DNA from: JACVRM01 sp963817375
GTDB taxonomy: Bacteria; Actinomycetota; Thermoleophilia; Gaiellales; Gaiellaceae
Assembly: GCA_963817375.1 (NCBI GenBank)
Contig: CAWFOB010000004.1
Location: 248,001-312,000, forward strand
Reading direction: 5' to 3'
DNA length: 64,000 bases
Under the pieces are notes generated by a model. That model had not been told where the DNA came from. It did not search any database and saw only the letters and a program-made list of their open reading frames with translations. Position 1 is the first letter of the stretch, and each line of letters starts with the position of its first letter. Below are positions 55,600-63,847 of this stretch, piece by piece. Made by a program: the position numbers and the translations under genes.

Positions 55600-56594
55600 G
55601 CACACATGCGTCGGGCGCGTCCGGCTGGTGGCCGGAGCGGCTCGGCTGGGACCGCGTGCGCGGGCTCGGCATCCTGGTCCCGTTCGTCATCCTCTTCGGC
55701 GCTGCTGACGCTGGACGAGCTCGCCCTTCGCGACGCAGCTCCAACCTGCTCAACATCCTCGACCAGCAGTCGGCGACGCTGATCATCGCCGCGGCCGGCA
55801 CGCTCGTGCTCGTCGCCGGCGGCATCGACCTCTCGGTCGGCTCGATCTACGCGCTGGCCGCCGTCGTCATCGGCGCACTTCGGCCAGCACCACTCGGCGA
55901 CGCTGGCGATCGCGCTGGCATCGGCGCCGGCCTGGCCGTCGGGCTCGCAACGGCCTGGTCATCACCGTCCTCCGCATCAACGCGCTGATCGCGACGCTGG
56001 CCGCATGCGTTCATCGTCGGCGGCCTCGCCAACCTCGTCAGCGAAGGGCAACCTGCTCGTCCTCTTCGACTCGGCGGGCAACATCAAGCCGGCCTTCGCG
56101 CGCATCTCGAACACCGTCTGGTTCGGCGTCAAGACGTCGATCTGGATCATGGTCGTGGTCGTCGTGCTGCTCGGCTTCCTGCTCGCCGCCGACGACGGCC
56201 GGGCCGCTACATGTACGCGGCCGGTGGCAACGCCGAGGCGGCGCGGCTCGCGGGCGTGCGCGTGAACCGGATCCGCGTCCTGACCTTCGCCCTGAGCGGC
56301 ACTGCGGCCGGGCTCGCGGGCGTGATCGACACCTCGCGCGTCGGCAGCGCGCAGGCGTCGAGCGACAACACGACGCTCGCCTTCACGGTGCTCGCCGGAA
56401 TCGTCGTCGGCGGCACGAGCATCCTCGGCGGCGAGGGCGCCGTCTGGCGGACCGTCGTCGGCGTCCTCTTCATCGCCCTGATCGGCAACGGCTACGTGCT
56501 GCTGGGCTGGGACCCGCTCTACGAGCAGATCACTACGGGTGCGATCCTGCTGGGAGCGGTGGCAATCGACGCGCTGGCGAGGAGGCGAGGCTGA
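55596..56594 (+). pseudogene. RbsC-type ABC permease (frame broken as given)
   Basis: Membrane component of the importer, ~330 residues with about eight to ten helices. 'LLNILDQQSATLIIAAAGTL' and 'VLVAGGIDLSVGSIYALAAV' carry the GGIDLSVGS hallmark; 'RLAGVRVNRIRVLTFALSGT' and 'TVLAGIVVGGTSILGGEGAV' are the C-terminal family blocks. Shifts occur near 55702, 55882, 55945, 56005, 56045 and 56203; from 56211 to the stop the frame is clean. The start overlaps the ATPase stop (GTGA) and the stop overlaps the E1alpha start (TGATG). Confidence 0.82.
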
Positions 56595-57556
56595 TGGCGA
56601 CGACCGAGACTGCGCAGCTCGACGCTGCCACCGCGCGCGACCTCTATCGCCGGATGCTGCTGATCCGCGGCGTCGAGGACCGCGTCCAGAGCCTCTTCCT
56701 GCGCGGCGAGGTGTACGGCACGACGCACCTCTACAGCGGCCAGGAGGCGGTCGCCGTCGGCTTCGCGAGCGTGCTCCACGAGGGCGACCGGATCGCCTGC
56801 ACCTACCGCGGCCACGGGCACCTGCTCGCGATGGGCAGCGACCCGGAGGCGCTCATGGCCGAGCTGCTCGGGCGTGAGACCGGCCTCAACGGCGGCCGCT
56901 CCGGCTCGATGAACATGGTCGACCCGGAGCACGGCGTGCTCGGCTCCTACGGGATCGTCGGCGGCTCGATCGCCGCCGCCACCGGCGCCGCGCTGGCGCT
57001 GCGCGGCACCGACTCGATCGCGGTCGCGTACTTCGGCGACGGCGCGATCAACCAGGCCTACTTCTACGAGTGCCTGAACTTCGCGAAGGTGTTCCAGCTG
57101 CCGGTGCTCTTCGTCTGCGAGAACAACGGCTACGGCGAGTACACGCCCTTCGAGGCGGTGACGCCGGGCGGCATCGTCCCGCGCGCGGCCGCGCTCGAGA
57201 TCCCGGCCGGCCAGATCGACGGGATGGACATCCGCGTTACCCGCGCCGCCGCGGCCGAGATCACCTCACGCGTCCGCGAGGGCGGCGGCCCCGAGTTCGT
57301 GGAGGCGATCACCTACCGCTTCGTCGGCCACTCGCGGAGCGATCCCGGCAAGTACCGGCCGGAGGGCGAGCTCGACCGCTGGCGCGAGCGCGACCCGCTC
57401 GTCGTCGCGCGGAACGCGCTCGGCCTCGACGCCGTCGAGCTCGACCGCGTGGAGGCCGAGGTGGCGGAGGAGCTCGAGCGCATCGAGGCGGCCGCGCTCG
57501 CGGCCCCGTTCCCGGAGAGCATCACGATCCCGGAGTTCAATGAACACGACGGCTGA
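56594..57556 (+). CDS. Thiamine-dependent 2-oxoacid/acetoin dehydrogenase E1 alpha
   Basis: 320-residue E1alpha of a pyruvate dehydrogenase-like complex. The TPP motif runs from 'VAYFGDGAINQAYFYECLNF' to 'PVLFVCENNGYGEYTPF' (GDG...NN). 'THLYSGQEAVAVGFASVLHE' and 'TYRGHGHLLAMGSD' build the substrate/TPP channel, and 'YRFVGHSRSDPGKYR' holds the phosphorylation-loop-like site. The short length and SGQEA motif recall acetoin dehydrogenase AcoA as much as PdhA. Frame intact. Overlaps E2 by 17 bases. Confidence 0.9.
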   Translation: MATTETAQLDAATARDLYRRMLLIRGVEDRVQSLFLRGEVYGTTHLYSGQEAVAVGFASVLHEGDRIACTYRGHGHLLAMGSDPEALMAELLGRETGLNGGRSGSMNMVDPEHGVLGSYGIVGGSIAAATGAALALRGTDSIAVAYFGDGAINQAYFYECLNFAKVFQLPVLFVCENNGYGEYTPFEAVTPGGIVPRAAALEIPAGQIDGMDIRVTRAAAAEITSRVREGGGPEFVEAITYRFVGHSRSDPGKYRPEGELDRWRERDPLVVARNALGLDAVELDRVEAEVAEELERIEAAALAAPFPESITIPEFNEHDG

Positions 57557-58682
57557 GAGCGTCGTCGACGTCGCGATGCCCAAGCTCTCCGACTCGATGG
57601 AGGAGGCGACGGTGCTCGCCTGGCTGAAGCGGCCGGGTGACGCCGTCGAGCGCGGCGAGCCGCTCGTCGAGGTCGAGACCGACAAGGCGACCGTCGTCTA
57701 CGAGGCTGAGGCGAACGGCGTGCTCGAGGAGATCCTCGTCGGCGACGGGCAGACGGCGGCGCTCGGCGCTCCGATCGCCCGGCTGCGCACCGGGGACGCT
57801 CCCGCCGCCGCGCCGAAGCCCGCGCCGGCACCGAAGCCCGGCCGCGCCCGGGCAACGCCGGTCGCGCGCAAGCTTGCGAACGAGCGCGGCGTCTCGCTGG
57901 ACGGCGTCGACGGCTCTGGCCCCGGCGGCCGCATCGTCGCCGCCGACGTTCCGGGCGGAAGCGCGGACGGCGCGCCTCCGTCGGGGCGGGGAACGGCAAC
58001 GCCGGTCTCGCCCACCGCGACGCAGCGCACGATCGCCCAACGCATGGCCGCCTCGCGCGCGTCCATCCCCGAGTTCACGGTCGAGGCCGAGATCGACATG
58101 GACGCGGCCGCGCGCCTGCGCGACGAGCTGCGCTCCGCCGGCGCCGATCCGGTCCCCTCGTTCAACGACCTGCTGATCCGCGCCGTCGCGCTGGCCCTAC
58201 GCACGTTCCCGGCGCTGAACGCGACCTACGAGGACGACCACCCCGTTCGCCACAGCCGGGTCAACGTGGGCTTCGCGGTCGACGCGGGCGACGCGCTGAT
58301 CGTGCCGACGGTCTACGACGCGGACACCAAGTCCGTCCCGGAGCTCGCACGCGAGACGCGCGCGCTCGCCGAGGGCGCCCGGAACCGCTCGCTGAGCCCC
58401 TCCCAGGTGGGCGATGGGACATTCACGGTCTCCAACCTGGGCATGTTCGGCGTCCGCCGCTTCAACGCCGTGATCAACCCGCCGCAGGCCGCGATCCTGG
58501 CCGTCGGCGAGGTCGCCGAGCGGGCCGTCGTCCGCGACGGCGAGGTCGTGCCGCGCCCGATGATGGACGCATCGCTCTCCTGCGACCACCGCGTCGTCTA
58601 CGGCGCCGAGGCGGCCCGCTTCCTCGCCGAGGTGCGCCGCCTGCTCGAGCACCCGTCCCTGCTCCTGCTGGAGGCCTCATGA
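57540..58682 (+). CDS. Dihydrolipoamide acyltransferase (E2), catalytic Asp replaced
   Basis: 380 residues: one lipoyl domain (lipoyl Lys in 'LVEVETDKATVVYEAEANGV', about residue 45), Pro/Ala linker, peripheral-subunit-binding domain ('RATPVARKLANERGVSLDGV', about 107-140), and catalytic domain from 'TATQRTIAQRMAASRASIPE'. The catalytic motif normally HRVxDGA reads HRVVYGA near residue 350: His is kept, Asp is Tyr (codon TAC, one base from GAC). All else looks functional. It sits between E1alpha and E1beta, an unusual order. ATG 57540. Confidence 0.9.
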   Translation: MNTTAESVVDVAMPKLSDSMEEATVLAWLKRPGDAVERGEPLVEVETDKATVVYEAEANGVLEEILVGDGQTAALGAPIARLRTGDAPAAAPKPAPAPKPGRARATPVARKLANERGVSLDGVDGSGPGGRIVAADVPGGSADGAPPSGRGTATPVSPTATQRTIAQRMAASRASIPEFTVEAEIDMDAAARLRDELRSAGADPVPSFNDLLIRAVALALRTFPALNATYEDDHPVRHSRVNVGFAVDAGDALIVPTVYDADTKSVPELARETRALAEGARNRSLSPSQVGDGTFTVSNLGMFGVRRFNAVINPPQAAILAVGEVAERAVVRDGEVVPRPMMDASLSCDHRVVYGAEAARFLAEVRRLLEHPSLLLLEAS

Positions 58683-59641
58683 GCGAGGTCGAGTTCCGCG
58701 AGGCCGTCCGTCAGGCGCTCGACGAGGAGCTGGAGCGCGACGAGCGCGTCTTCCTGATGGGCGAGGACGTCGCCGTCGCCGGCGGGGTGTTCGCCGTCAC
58801 GCCCGGCCTGCTCGAGCGGCACGGCCCCGACCGCGTCATCGACACGCCGATCTCCGAGCTGGCGATGACGGGCGCCGCCTACGGCGCCGCGCTCACAGGC
58901 AAGCGGCCGGTGCTGGAGATCATGTTCGGCGACTTCCTGGCGCTGTCCATGGACTCGCTGATCAACCAGGCGACGAAGTACTGGTTCCTCACGGGCGGCC
59001 GCCAGAGCGTCCCGCTCGTCATCCGCTCGGTGGTCGGGGGCGGCGGGCGCTTCGGCGCCATTCACTCGCAGATGCCGGTCTCCTGGCTGATGGGCATCCC
59101 CGGGCTGAAGATCGCCGCACCGGCGACGCCGGCCGATGCGAAGGGCCTGCTGAAGGCGGCGATCCGCGACGAGAACCCGGTGATCTTCTTCGAGCACAAG
59201 CGGCTCTACTCCGTGAAGGGCGCCGTCAACGGCGACGTCGTGCCTCTCGGCCGCGCACAGGTCGTGCGCGAGGGCGCCGACGTCACGCTCGTCAGCGCGA
59301 TGAAGGGCGTGCACGACTGCCTCGCCGCCGCCGTCGAGCTCGAGGGCGAGGGCGTCCAGGCCGAGGTCGTCGACCTGCGCACCATCCGTCCGGTCGACCT
59401 GGATACGGTGCTCGCCTCCGTGCAGAAGACGAACCGCATCGCCGTCGTCGAGGAGGGGCCTCTGACCGGCGGCTGGGCCGGCGAGGTGCTCGCGCTCGTC
59501 ACCGAGCACGGCCTCGGCGACCTCGACGACGCGTGGCGGATCACGACGCCGGACTCGCCCATCCCGTACAGCCCGGCGCTCGAGGACGCGCACCTGCCCG
59601 GCCCCGAGCGCATCGCCCGCGAGGTGCGCTCGCGGCCGTGA
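58679..59641 (+). CDS. 2-oxoacid/acetoin dehydrogenase E1 beta
   Basis: 320-residue transketolase-like beta subunit. 'FREAVRQALDEELERDERVF', 'LMGEDVAVAGGVFAVTPGLL', 'VIDTPISELAMTGAAYGAAL' and 'GGGGRFGAIHSQMPVSWLMG' are family blocks; the Glu in 'TPISE' contacts the TPP aminopyrimidine through E1alpha. 'VEEGPLTGGWAGEVLALVTE' is the C-terminal domain. ATGA overlap with E2 and GTGA overlap with the MFS gene. No E3 (lipoamide dehydrogenase) gene is in the window, so the complex would use one encoded elsewhere. Confidence 0.9.
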   Translation: MSEVEFREAVRQALDEELERDERVFLMGEDVAVAGGVFAVTPGLLERHGPDRVIDTPISELAMTGAAYGAALTGKRPVLEIMFGDFLALSMDSLINQATKYWFLTGGRQSVPLVIRSVVGGGGRFGAIHSQMPVSWLMGIPGLKIAAPATPADAKGLLKAAIRDENPVIFFEHKRLYSVKGAVNGDVVPLGRAQVVREGADVTLVSAMKGVHDCLAAAVELEGEGVQAEVVDLRTIRPVDLDTVLASVQKTNRIAVVEEGPLTGGWAGEVLALVTEHGLGDLDDAWRITTPDSPIPYSPALEDAHLPGPERIAREVRSRP

Positions 59642-60810
59642 ATCGCCGGGCCGTGGCCGGCGGCCTCGGCCTGGGCCTCGGCGCCGGCTTCAACATCTCG
59701 ACCGTCGGCCCGGCAGCCGACGTGCTCGCGTCGGAGTACGGAGTGCGGCTCGGGGTAATCGGCTTCCTGACGACGGCCCTCTTTGCGACGCACCTGCTCT
59801 CACAGCTGCCCGGCGGCCGGCTCATCGACCGGCACGGGGCACGCACGATGGGGATGCTCGCGCTGGCGGTGATCGTCGCCGGGAACGCGCTCGCGCTGAC
59901 AACCGGGATCCTCGCCGTGGGCATCGCCGGCCGGCTCGTGACGGGGCTCGGCACCGGCGTGGGCTTCATCGCCGGGAGCGATTACGTCCGCGCGAAGCTC
60001 GGGACCCCGACGGCGCAGGGGCTGTACGGCGGCTTCAGCGTCGGCGGCGCCGGGCTCGCGATCGCGCTCGTCCCGCTCGCCGCGCTCTCCGTCGACTGGC
60101 GGGCGCCGTACCTCGCGGGCCTCGTCATGGCGGCCGTCTTCCTCGTCGTGCTCTGGGCGGCGCCGGCCGACCACGTGCACGCGGGGGCGCTCCGCGGCAA
60201 CCCCTGGGCGATGCTGCGCGACCGGCGCCTCTACCCGCTCGCTGTGATCCACACGGCGTCGTTCGGGTTCAGCGTCATCCTCGGCATCTGGACGGTCTCG
60301 CTCTTCGAGCACGACGGCTACCGGAGCGAGGTCGGCGGAGTCATCGGCGCGCTCACGCTCCTCGGCGGGCTCCTCACGCGGCCGCTCGGCGGCCGGATGA
60401 TGGAACGCTGGCCGCAGCGGACCCCGCTGTACGTCGAGCTGAGCATGCTGGCCGCGGCCGGCGGCACGCTGCTGCTGCTCCTCGACGTGGCCATCCCGTT
60501 CCGTGTGCTCGGCGCGGCCGTGCTCGGCCTCGCCGCCGGCATCCCGTTCGCCTACGCGTTCACCCGCGCGCAGCAGATCCGCCGCGACGCGCCCGCGCTC
60601 GCGACCGGCTTCGTCAACAGCTGCGCGACCCTGACGATCCTCGTCGGGGCGCCGCTCCTCGGCTTCACCTTCGCGCTGCCCGGTGAGGGGGCGATCGGCT
60701 TCGCCGTCGTCGCCGCGCTGTGGGCGGCCGCCGCCCTCTCGCTCAGAGGCGAGAAGGACGGCAGACGCCCTCGTGGATACCGGCGTGAGTTAGTGGCTCT
60801 CAGCCACTAG
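59638..60810 (+). CDS. MFS transporter
   Basis: 390 residues, 12 predicted helices. GTG 59638 overlaps the E1beta stop. 'GRLIDRHGARTMGMLALAVI' is the MFS motif A loop between helices 2 and 3, and 'GGRMMERWPQRTPLY' its second-half copy. Likely exports or imports an organic acid or other small molecule of the pathway; no more can be said. The inverted repeat at 60787-60813 encodes its last residues (ELVALSH) and its stop. Confidence 0.88.
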   Translation: MNRRAVAGGLGLGLGAGFNISTVGPAADVLASEYGVRLGVIGFLTTALFATHLLSQLPGGRLIDRHGARTMGMLALAVIVAGNALALTTGILAVGIAGRLVTGLGTGVGFIAGSDYVRAKLGTPTAQGLYGGFSVGGAGLAIALVPLAALSVDWRAPYLAGLVMAAVFLVVLWAAPADHVHAGALRGNPWAMLRDRRLYPLAVIHTASFGFSVILGIWTVSLFEHDGYRSEVGGVIGALTLLGGLLTRPLGGRMMERWPQRTPLYVELSMLAAAGGTLLLLLDVAIPFRVLGAAVLGLAAGIPFAYAFTRAQQIRRDAPALATGFVNSCATLTILVGAPLLGFTFALPGEGAIGFAVVAALWAAAALSLRGEKDGRRPRGYRRELVALSH

Positions 60811-60813
60811 CTC
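60787..60813. repeat. Inverted repeat copy 2 (GAGTTAGTGGCT arms)
   Basis: GAGTTAGTGGCT (60787-60798), loop CTC, AGCCACTAGCTC (60802-60813): the same arms as at 45787-45813 with one changed base in the right arm. It lies between the converging MFS and MetE-like genes and overlaps both 3' ends. Confidence 0.8.
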
Positions 60814-62014
60814 AGGCCGGTACGCCCTCGGGGACAGGCTTGGTGTCGATCTGCATCGCCGGGTCGGCGATCGGGACGTACGTCGTCTCGGCGCCGAGCT
60901 CCTTGCGCACGATGTTCGCGCCCTGCGCGAGCGCGGCGGCCTTGTACGTGGCGATGGGCCGCGGCACGCCCTGGCGGCCGAAGCCGCAGTCGGACGAGAG
61001 CACGAGGTTCTCCGGCTCGATGTAGTCCAGCGCGAGCCGGATGTCGGCGGCGACCTCGTCGGGCGTCTCCACCTGGAGCTGGCGGTGGCTGAGCATCCCG
61101 ACGGCGATCTTCTTGTCCGACTTGCCCTTGTACGGGGCGAGCGCCGGCAGCAGCTGGTGGTTGTTGTTCTTCGACTCGATCGTCCAGACGTCGCACTTGA
61201 TCCGCTCCATGTAGATCTCGAGCGACGGCTCGTAGGAGATGTTCGGGTCGAAGCAGTGCTGCGCGCCCGGGTTGCCCCAGCACGTGTGCACCCAGAGCTC
61301 GGCGTCGTCGAGGCCCTCGACGGTGTGGTTGAACAGGTCGACGTAGAAGTTGAGCGTGTCCTCGTCGGCGCCCCACGCCGCGGCGCTGTGGATGGCCGGC
61401 TCCTCGATCTGCACGACCTTGCAGCCGCCGGCGACGAGCTGCCTCAGCTCGGCGTTCAGGATCGTGGCCAGATCCCACATCAGCTCGCGCTTGTCGTCGT
61501 CGTACGCGTCCGTCTGGATCGTGAGGACGGTGCAGGCGAGATCCGAGGAGACCGTGCCGAACTTGACCGGCTTCTCGGTGCGCGCCTGCGCGACGCGCCA
61601 GATCTTGGCGAACTCGAGCGGGACGCGCGGCCCGATCTTGTCGACGATGGCGTGGTACTTCCAGCCGCCGATGATCTCGTTGAGCCAGGTGCCGACCGGG
61701 TAGTCCCAGAGGGCCGTGCGCTCGGTGTCGTACTCCGAGACGCCGCTGACGCGCTCGCTCGGGTACGAGAACCACGAGCGGCCCGCGAGGTCGAAGTCGA
61801 GGTGGTAGTCGCCGTTCGTGAGGATGTCGAGCCCCGCCAGCTCCTGGTCGGCGATCACCGTGGCGACCGCGTCGAGGTGCTGCTCGCGGAACTGGACATC
61901 GCCCAGGGCCGTCGAGTAGGGGCGCTCGAGCAGGTTCCCCGTGTACCAGGCCGGTCGCGGCCAGGACCCGGTCACGGTGGTCGGAAGGATCCGGTCCTTC
62001 GTCGCTGTCAACAT
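60812..62014 (-). CDS. Short MetE-like (cobalamin-independent methionine synthase C-domain) methyltransferase
   Basis: 400-residue UROD/MetE barrel with only the catalytic half of MetE. The zinc site appears complete: His and Cys in 'ELWVHTCWGNPGAQH', Glu in 'DVWTIESKNNNHQLL', Cys in 'LVLSSDCGFGRQGVPR'. 'TTVTGSWPRPAWYTGNLLER' starts the barrel and 'VVQIEEPAIHSAAAWG' matches the IDEPA block. The N-terminal folate-binding half of full-length MetE (~750 residues) is absent. Such short forms may move methyl groups from non-folate donors or thiols. ATG 62014. Role in the island not determined. Confidence 0.85.
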   Translation of the reverse strand: MLTATKDRILPTTVTGSWPRPAWYTGNLLERPYSTALGDVQFREQHLDAVATVIADQELAGLDILTNGDYHLDFDLAGRSWFSYPSERVSGVSEYDTERTALWDYPVGTWLNEIIGGWKYHAIVDKIGPRVPLEFAKIWRVAQARTEKPVKFGTVSSDLACTVLTIQTDAYDDDKRELMWDLATILNAELRQLVAGGCKVVQIEEPAIHSAAAWGADEDTLNFYVDLFNHTVEGLDDAELWVHTCWGNPGAQHCFDPNISYEPSLEIYMERIKCDVWTIESKNNNHQLLPALAPYKGKSDKKIAVGMLSHRQLQVETPDEVAADIRLALDYIEPENLVLSSDCGFGRQGVPRPIATYKAAALAQGANIVRKELGAETTYVPIADPAMQIDTKPVPEGVPA

Positions 62015-62060
62015 GACGCGTCGCCTCTCCTTTCGGGCGCGTGTTCAGTGCAAGTGGACA

Positions 62061-62072
62061 GGCTGTACAGCC
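62061..62072. promoter_or_regulatory. Perfect 12-base palindrome upstream of the MetE-like gene
   Basis: GGCTGTACAGCC lies 47 bases before the MetE-like start, in the 126-base region divergent from the LspA-like gene. Possible operator. Confidence 0.35.
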
Positions 62073-62140
62073 CGACGCGAACCTACCACGACCTGAAAGC
62101 TTCGAGCGTTGTCGGCACTACGATCCACTACGCTGGATCC

Positions 62141-62563
62141 ATGCGGCCCGCAGCACTCGTGCTCGCGCTGACGGCAGGCTCGGTGACGGCGATCGACCTC
62201 ACCCAGAAGGCGCTGGCCCTGAGCCGGCCGGAGGCGGTCGTGGGCCACGAGCGCTCGCTCGGCTACGTCCTGGCCGGCGCGGGCGCCACGGCGGTGTGGG
62301 CGGCGGCGATCGTGCTCGTCGGCTCGCTGCCGATCGCGTTCGCGGGCGGGATCGCCGTCGGCGGCGCGATCGGGAACCTGTCCTCGCTGATGCTGTTCCC
62401 GTCGTTCCGCGGCGTGCCGGACCCGCTCGTCGTCGGGCGGCTCGCGTTCAACCTCGGCGACGTCGCGGTCGTCACCGGCCTGGTCCTGGTCGTCTCGACG
62501 ACGATCGTGTTCGCGGTGCAGAACCGCGCGCGGCTGCGCGAGCCGGTTCGCGTCAGGAGCTAG
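62141..62563 (+). CDS. LspA-like (signal peptidase II family) membrane protein
   Basis: 140 residues, four hydrophobic helices. The order of motifs follows lipoprotein signal peptidase: 'AIDLTQKALAL' (like D-x-x-T-K), 'GGAIGNLSSLMLFPSFRG' (like GGxxGNxxDR, but DR is lost), 'GVPDPLVVG' (first catalytic Asp position), 'LAFNLGDVAVVTGLV' (FNxAD-like; second catalytic Asp). Both Asp positions remain, while the conserved Arg and its preceding Asp are missing, so activity is doubtful. ATG 62141 is the first start with a clean helix. The stop interlocks with the M20 gene in CTAG. Confidence 0.6.
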   Translation: MRPAALVLALTAGSVTAIDLTQKALALSRPEAVVGHERSLGYVLAGAGATAVWAAAIVLVGSLPIAFAGGIAVGGAIGNLSSLMLFPSFRGVPDPLVVGRLAFNLGDVAVVTGLVLVVSTTIVFAVQNRARLREPVRVRS

Positions 62564-63801
62564 GAGCCCGCAACCCAGGCGATCGTGCGGCTTGCGAGCC
62601 GGTCGAGCGCCTGCACGGAGAGCTCCAGGTGCTCCGGCTTCGTGTCCTCGAGCTTCGTGTGCGAGAGGCCGCGCAGGCTCTGCACGAACAGCATCACCGT
62701 CGGCACGCCGGCGCGCGCGACCTCGGCCGCGTCGTGCAGCGGGCCCGACGGCAGGCGGTGCGTCGTGCCGGACACCTCGCGGATCGCGTCCTCGGCGAAG
62801 CCGACGAGCGTCTCGTCGAACAGGATCGGCTGGATGTTCCAGATCCGGCTCCACTCGACCTCGATGTTCTCCTCCGCGGCGAAGCGCTCGGATGCCTCTT
62901 TCGCCTCGGCGAGCATGCGCGCCAGCGTGCCGGCCTCCATGTTGCGCTGGTCGAGCAGCTGCTCGGCCGTCTCGACCACGGACGTGACGATGCCCGGCTT
63001 GCAGACGACGCCCCCTGATGTGCACACGGCGCCGCGGCCGGCTCCGCGGGCGATGTCGCGGATCGCTAGCTCGAGCTTCGCGGCGCCGGCGAGCGCGTCG
63101 CGGCGCTGGTCCATCGGCGTCGAGCCGGCGTGGGCGGCCTGGCCGCGCCACGTGATCAGCGAGCGCTCGACGCCGAACGTGCCGATCACCGCGCCGAGCG
63201 GCAGGTCCATCGACTCGAGCACCGGCCCCTGCTCGATGTGCAGCTCGAGGTAGGCGGCGGCGTTGGAAAGCTGCCGGTGCGCGTCGAGCGCGCGGTCGAG
63301 GTCGACGCCGTGCTCGCGCAGCGCGTCCTCCCAGCGGATGCCGTTCGCGTCCGTGCGGTTCCGGATCTCCTCCTGGTCGGCCATCGTCCCGGACGCGGCG
63401 CTCGAGCCGAAGAGGCTGCGGCCGAAGCGCGCGCCCTCCTCGTCGGCCCAGTTGACGAGGCGCACGGTGGTCGCGGGCTGGCCGTCCCCGGCGATCCGGC
63501 GGAGCACCTCGACTGCGCCGACGACGTTCAGCGCGCCGTCGAGCCAGCCGCCGTTCGGCACCGAGTCGATGTGGCCGCCCATGAGCACGGCTCGGTCGGA
63601 GGCGCCGGCCAGCGTCCACCACTGGTTGCCGGCCTCGTCGACCTCGTACTCGAGCGGGAGGCCGGCGAGCTTGCCCCGCAGCCACTCCTTCGCCTGCACC
63701 CAGGTGTCCGTCCAGGCGACGCGCTGCGCGCCGTTCTCGTCGCCGGTCAGCTCGCGCAGCTCGCGCAGCTCTTCGACGGTGCGGCTGGGGTCGAGCGGCA
63801 C
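62560..63801 (-). CDS. M20 amidohydrolase (allantoate/N-carbamoyl-amino-acid hydrolase family)
   Basis: 413 residues. Metal ligands: His and Asp in 'LMGGHIDSVPNGGWLDGAL', Glu pair in 'VNWADEEGARFGRSLFGS', His in 'YLELHIEQGPVLES', and the C-terminal 'SGPLHDAAEVARAGVPTVML' His. The dimerisation domain has 'RGQAAHAGSTPMDQRRDALA'. These features place it with allantoate amidohydrolase, ureidoglycolate hydrolase and carbamoylase (hydantoin) enzymes. Substrate would be a carbamoyl- or ureido-acid. GTG 63801. Divergent from an ABC permease gene. Confidence 0.88.
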   Translation of the reverse strand: MPLDPSRTVEELRELRELTGDENGAQRVAWTDTWVQAKEWLRGKLAGLPLEYEVDEAGNQWWTLAGASDRAVLMGGHIDSVPNGGWLDGALNVVGAVEVLRRIAGDGQPATTVRLVNWADEEGARFGRSLFGSSAASGTMADQEEIRNRTDANGIRWEDALREHGVDLDRALDAHRQLSNAAAYLELHIEQGPVLESMDLPLGAVIGTFGVERSLITWRGQAAHAGSTPMDQRRDALAGAAKLELAIRDIARGAGRGAVCTSGGVVCKPGIVTSVVETAEQLLDQRNMEAGTLARMLAEAKEASERFAAEENIEVEWSRIWNIQPILFDETLVGFAEDAIREVSGTTHRLPSGPLHDAAEVARAGVPTVMLFVQSLRGLSHTKLEDTKPEHLELSVQALDRLASRTIAWVAGS

Positions 63802-63847
63802 GGCGCGACTCTAATCGGCTCTCGGCGGATCGGTAAGAATCGCCCGC

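Noticed and set aside
62122..62139. GATCCA-CTACGC-TGGATC inverted repeat before the LspA-like start
   Set aside because: Only 6-bp arms, and the gene lacks a clear ribosome site to be masked; too weak to call.
47519..63801. Calling the island an allantoin operon outright
   Set aside because: Only three members fit that pathway and an allantoinase could not be identified; the amidohydrolase resembles deaminases/chlorohydrolases more.
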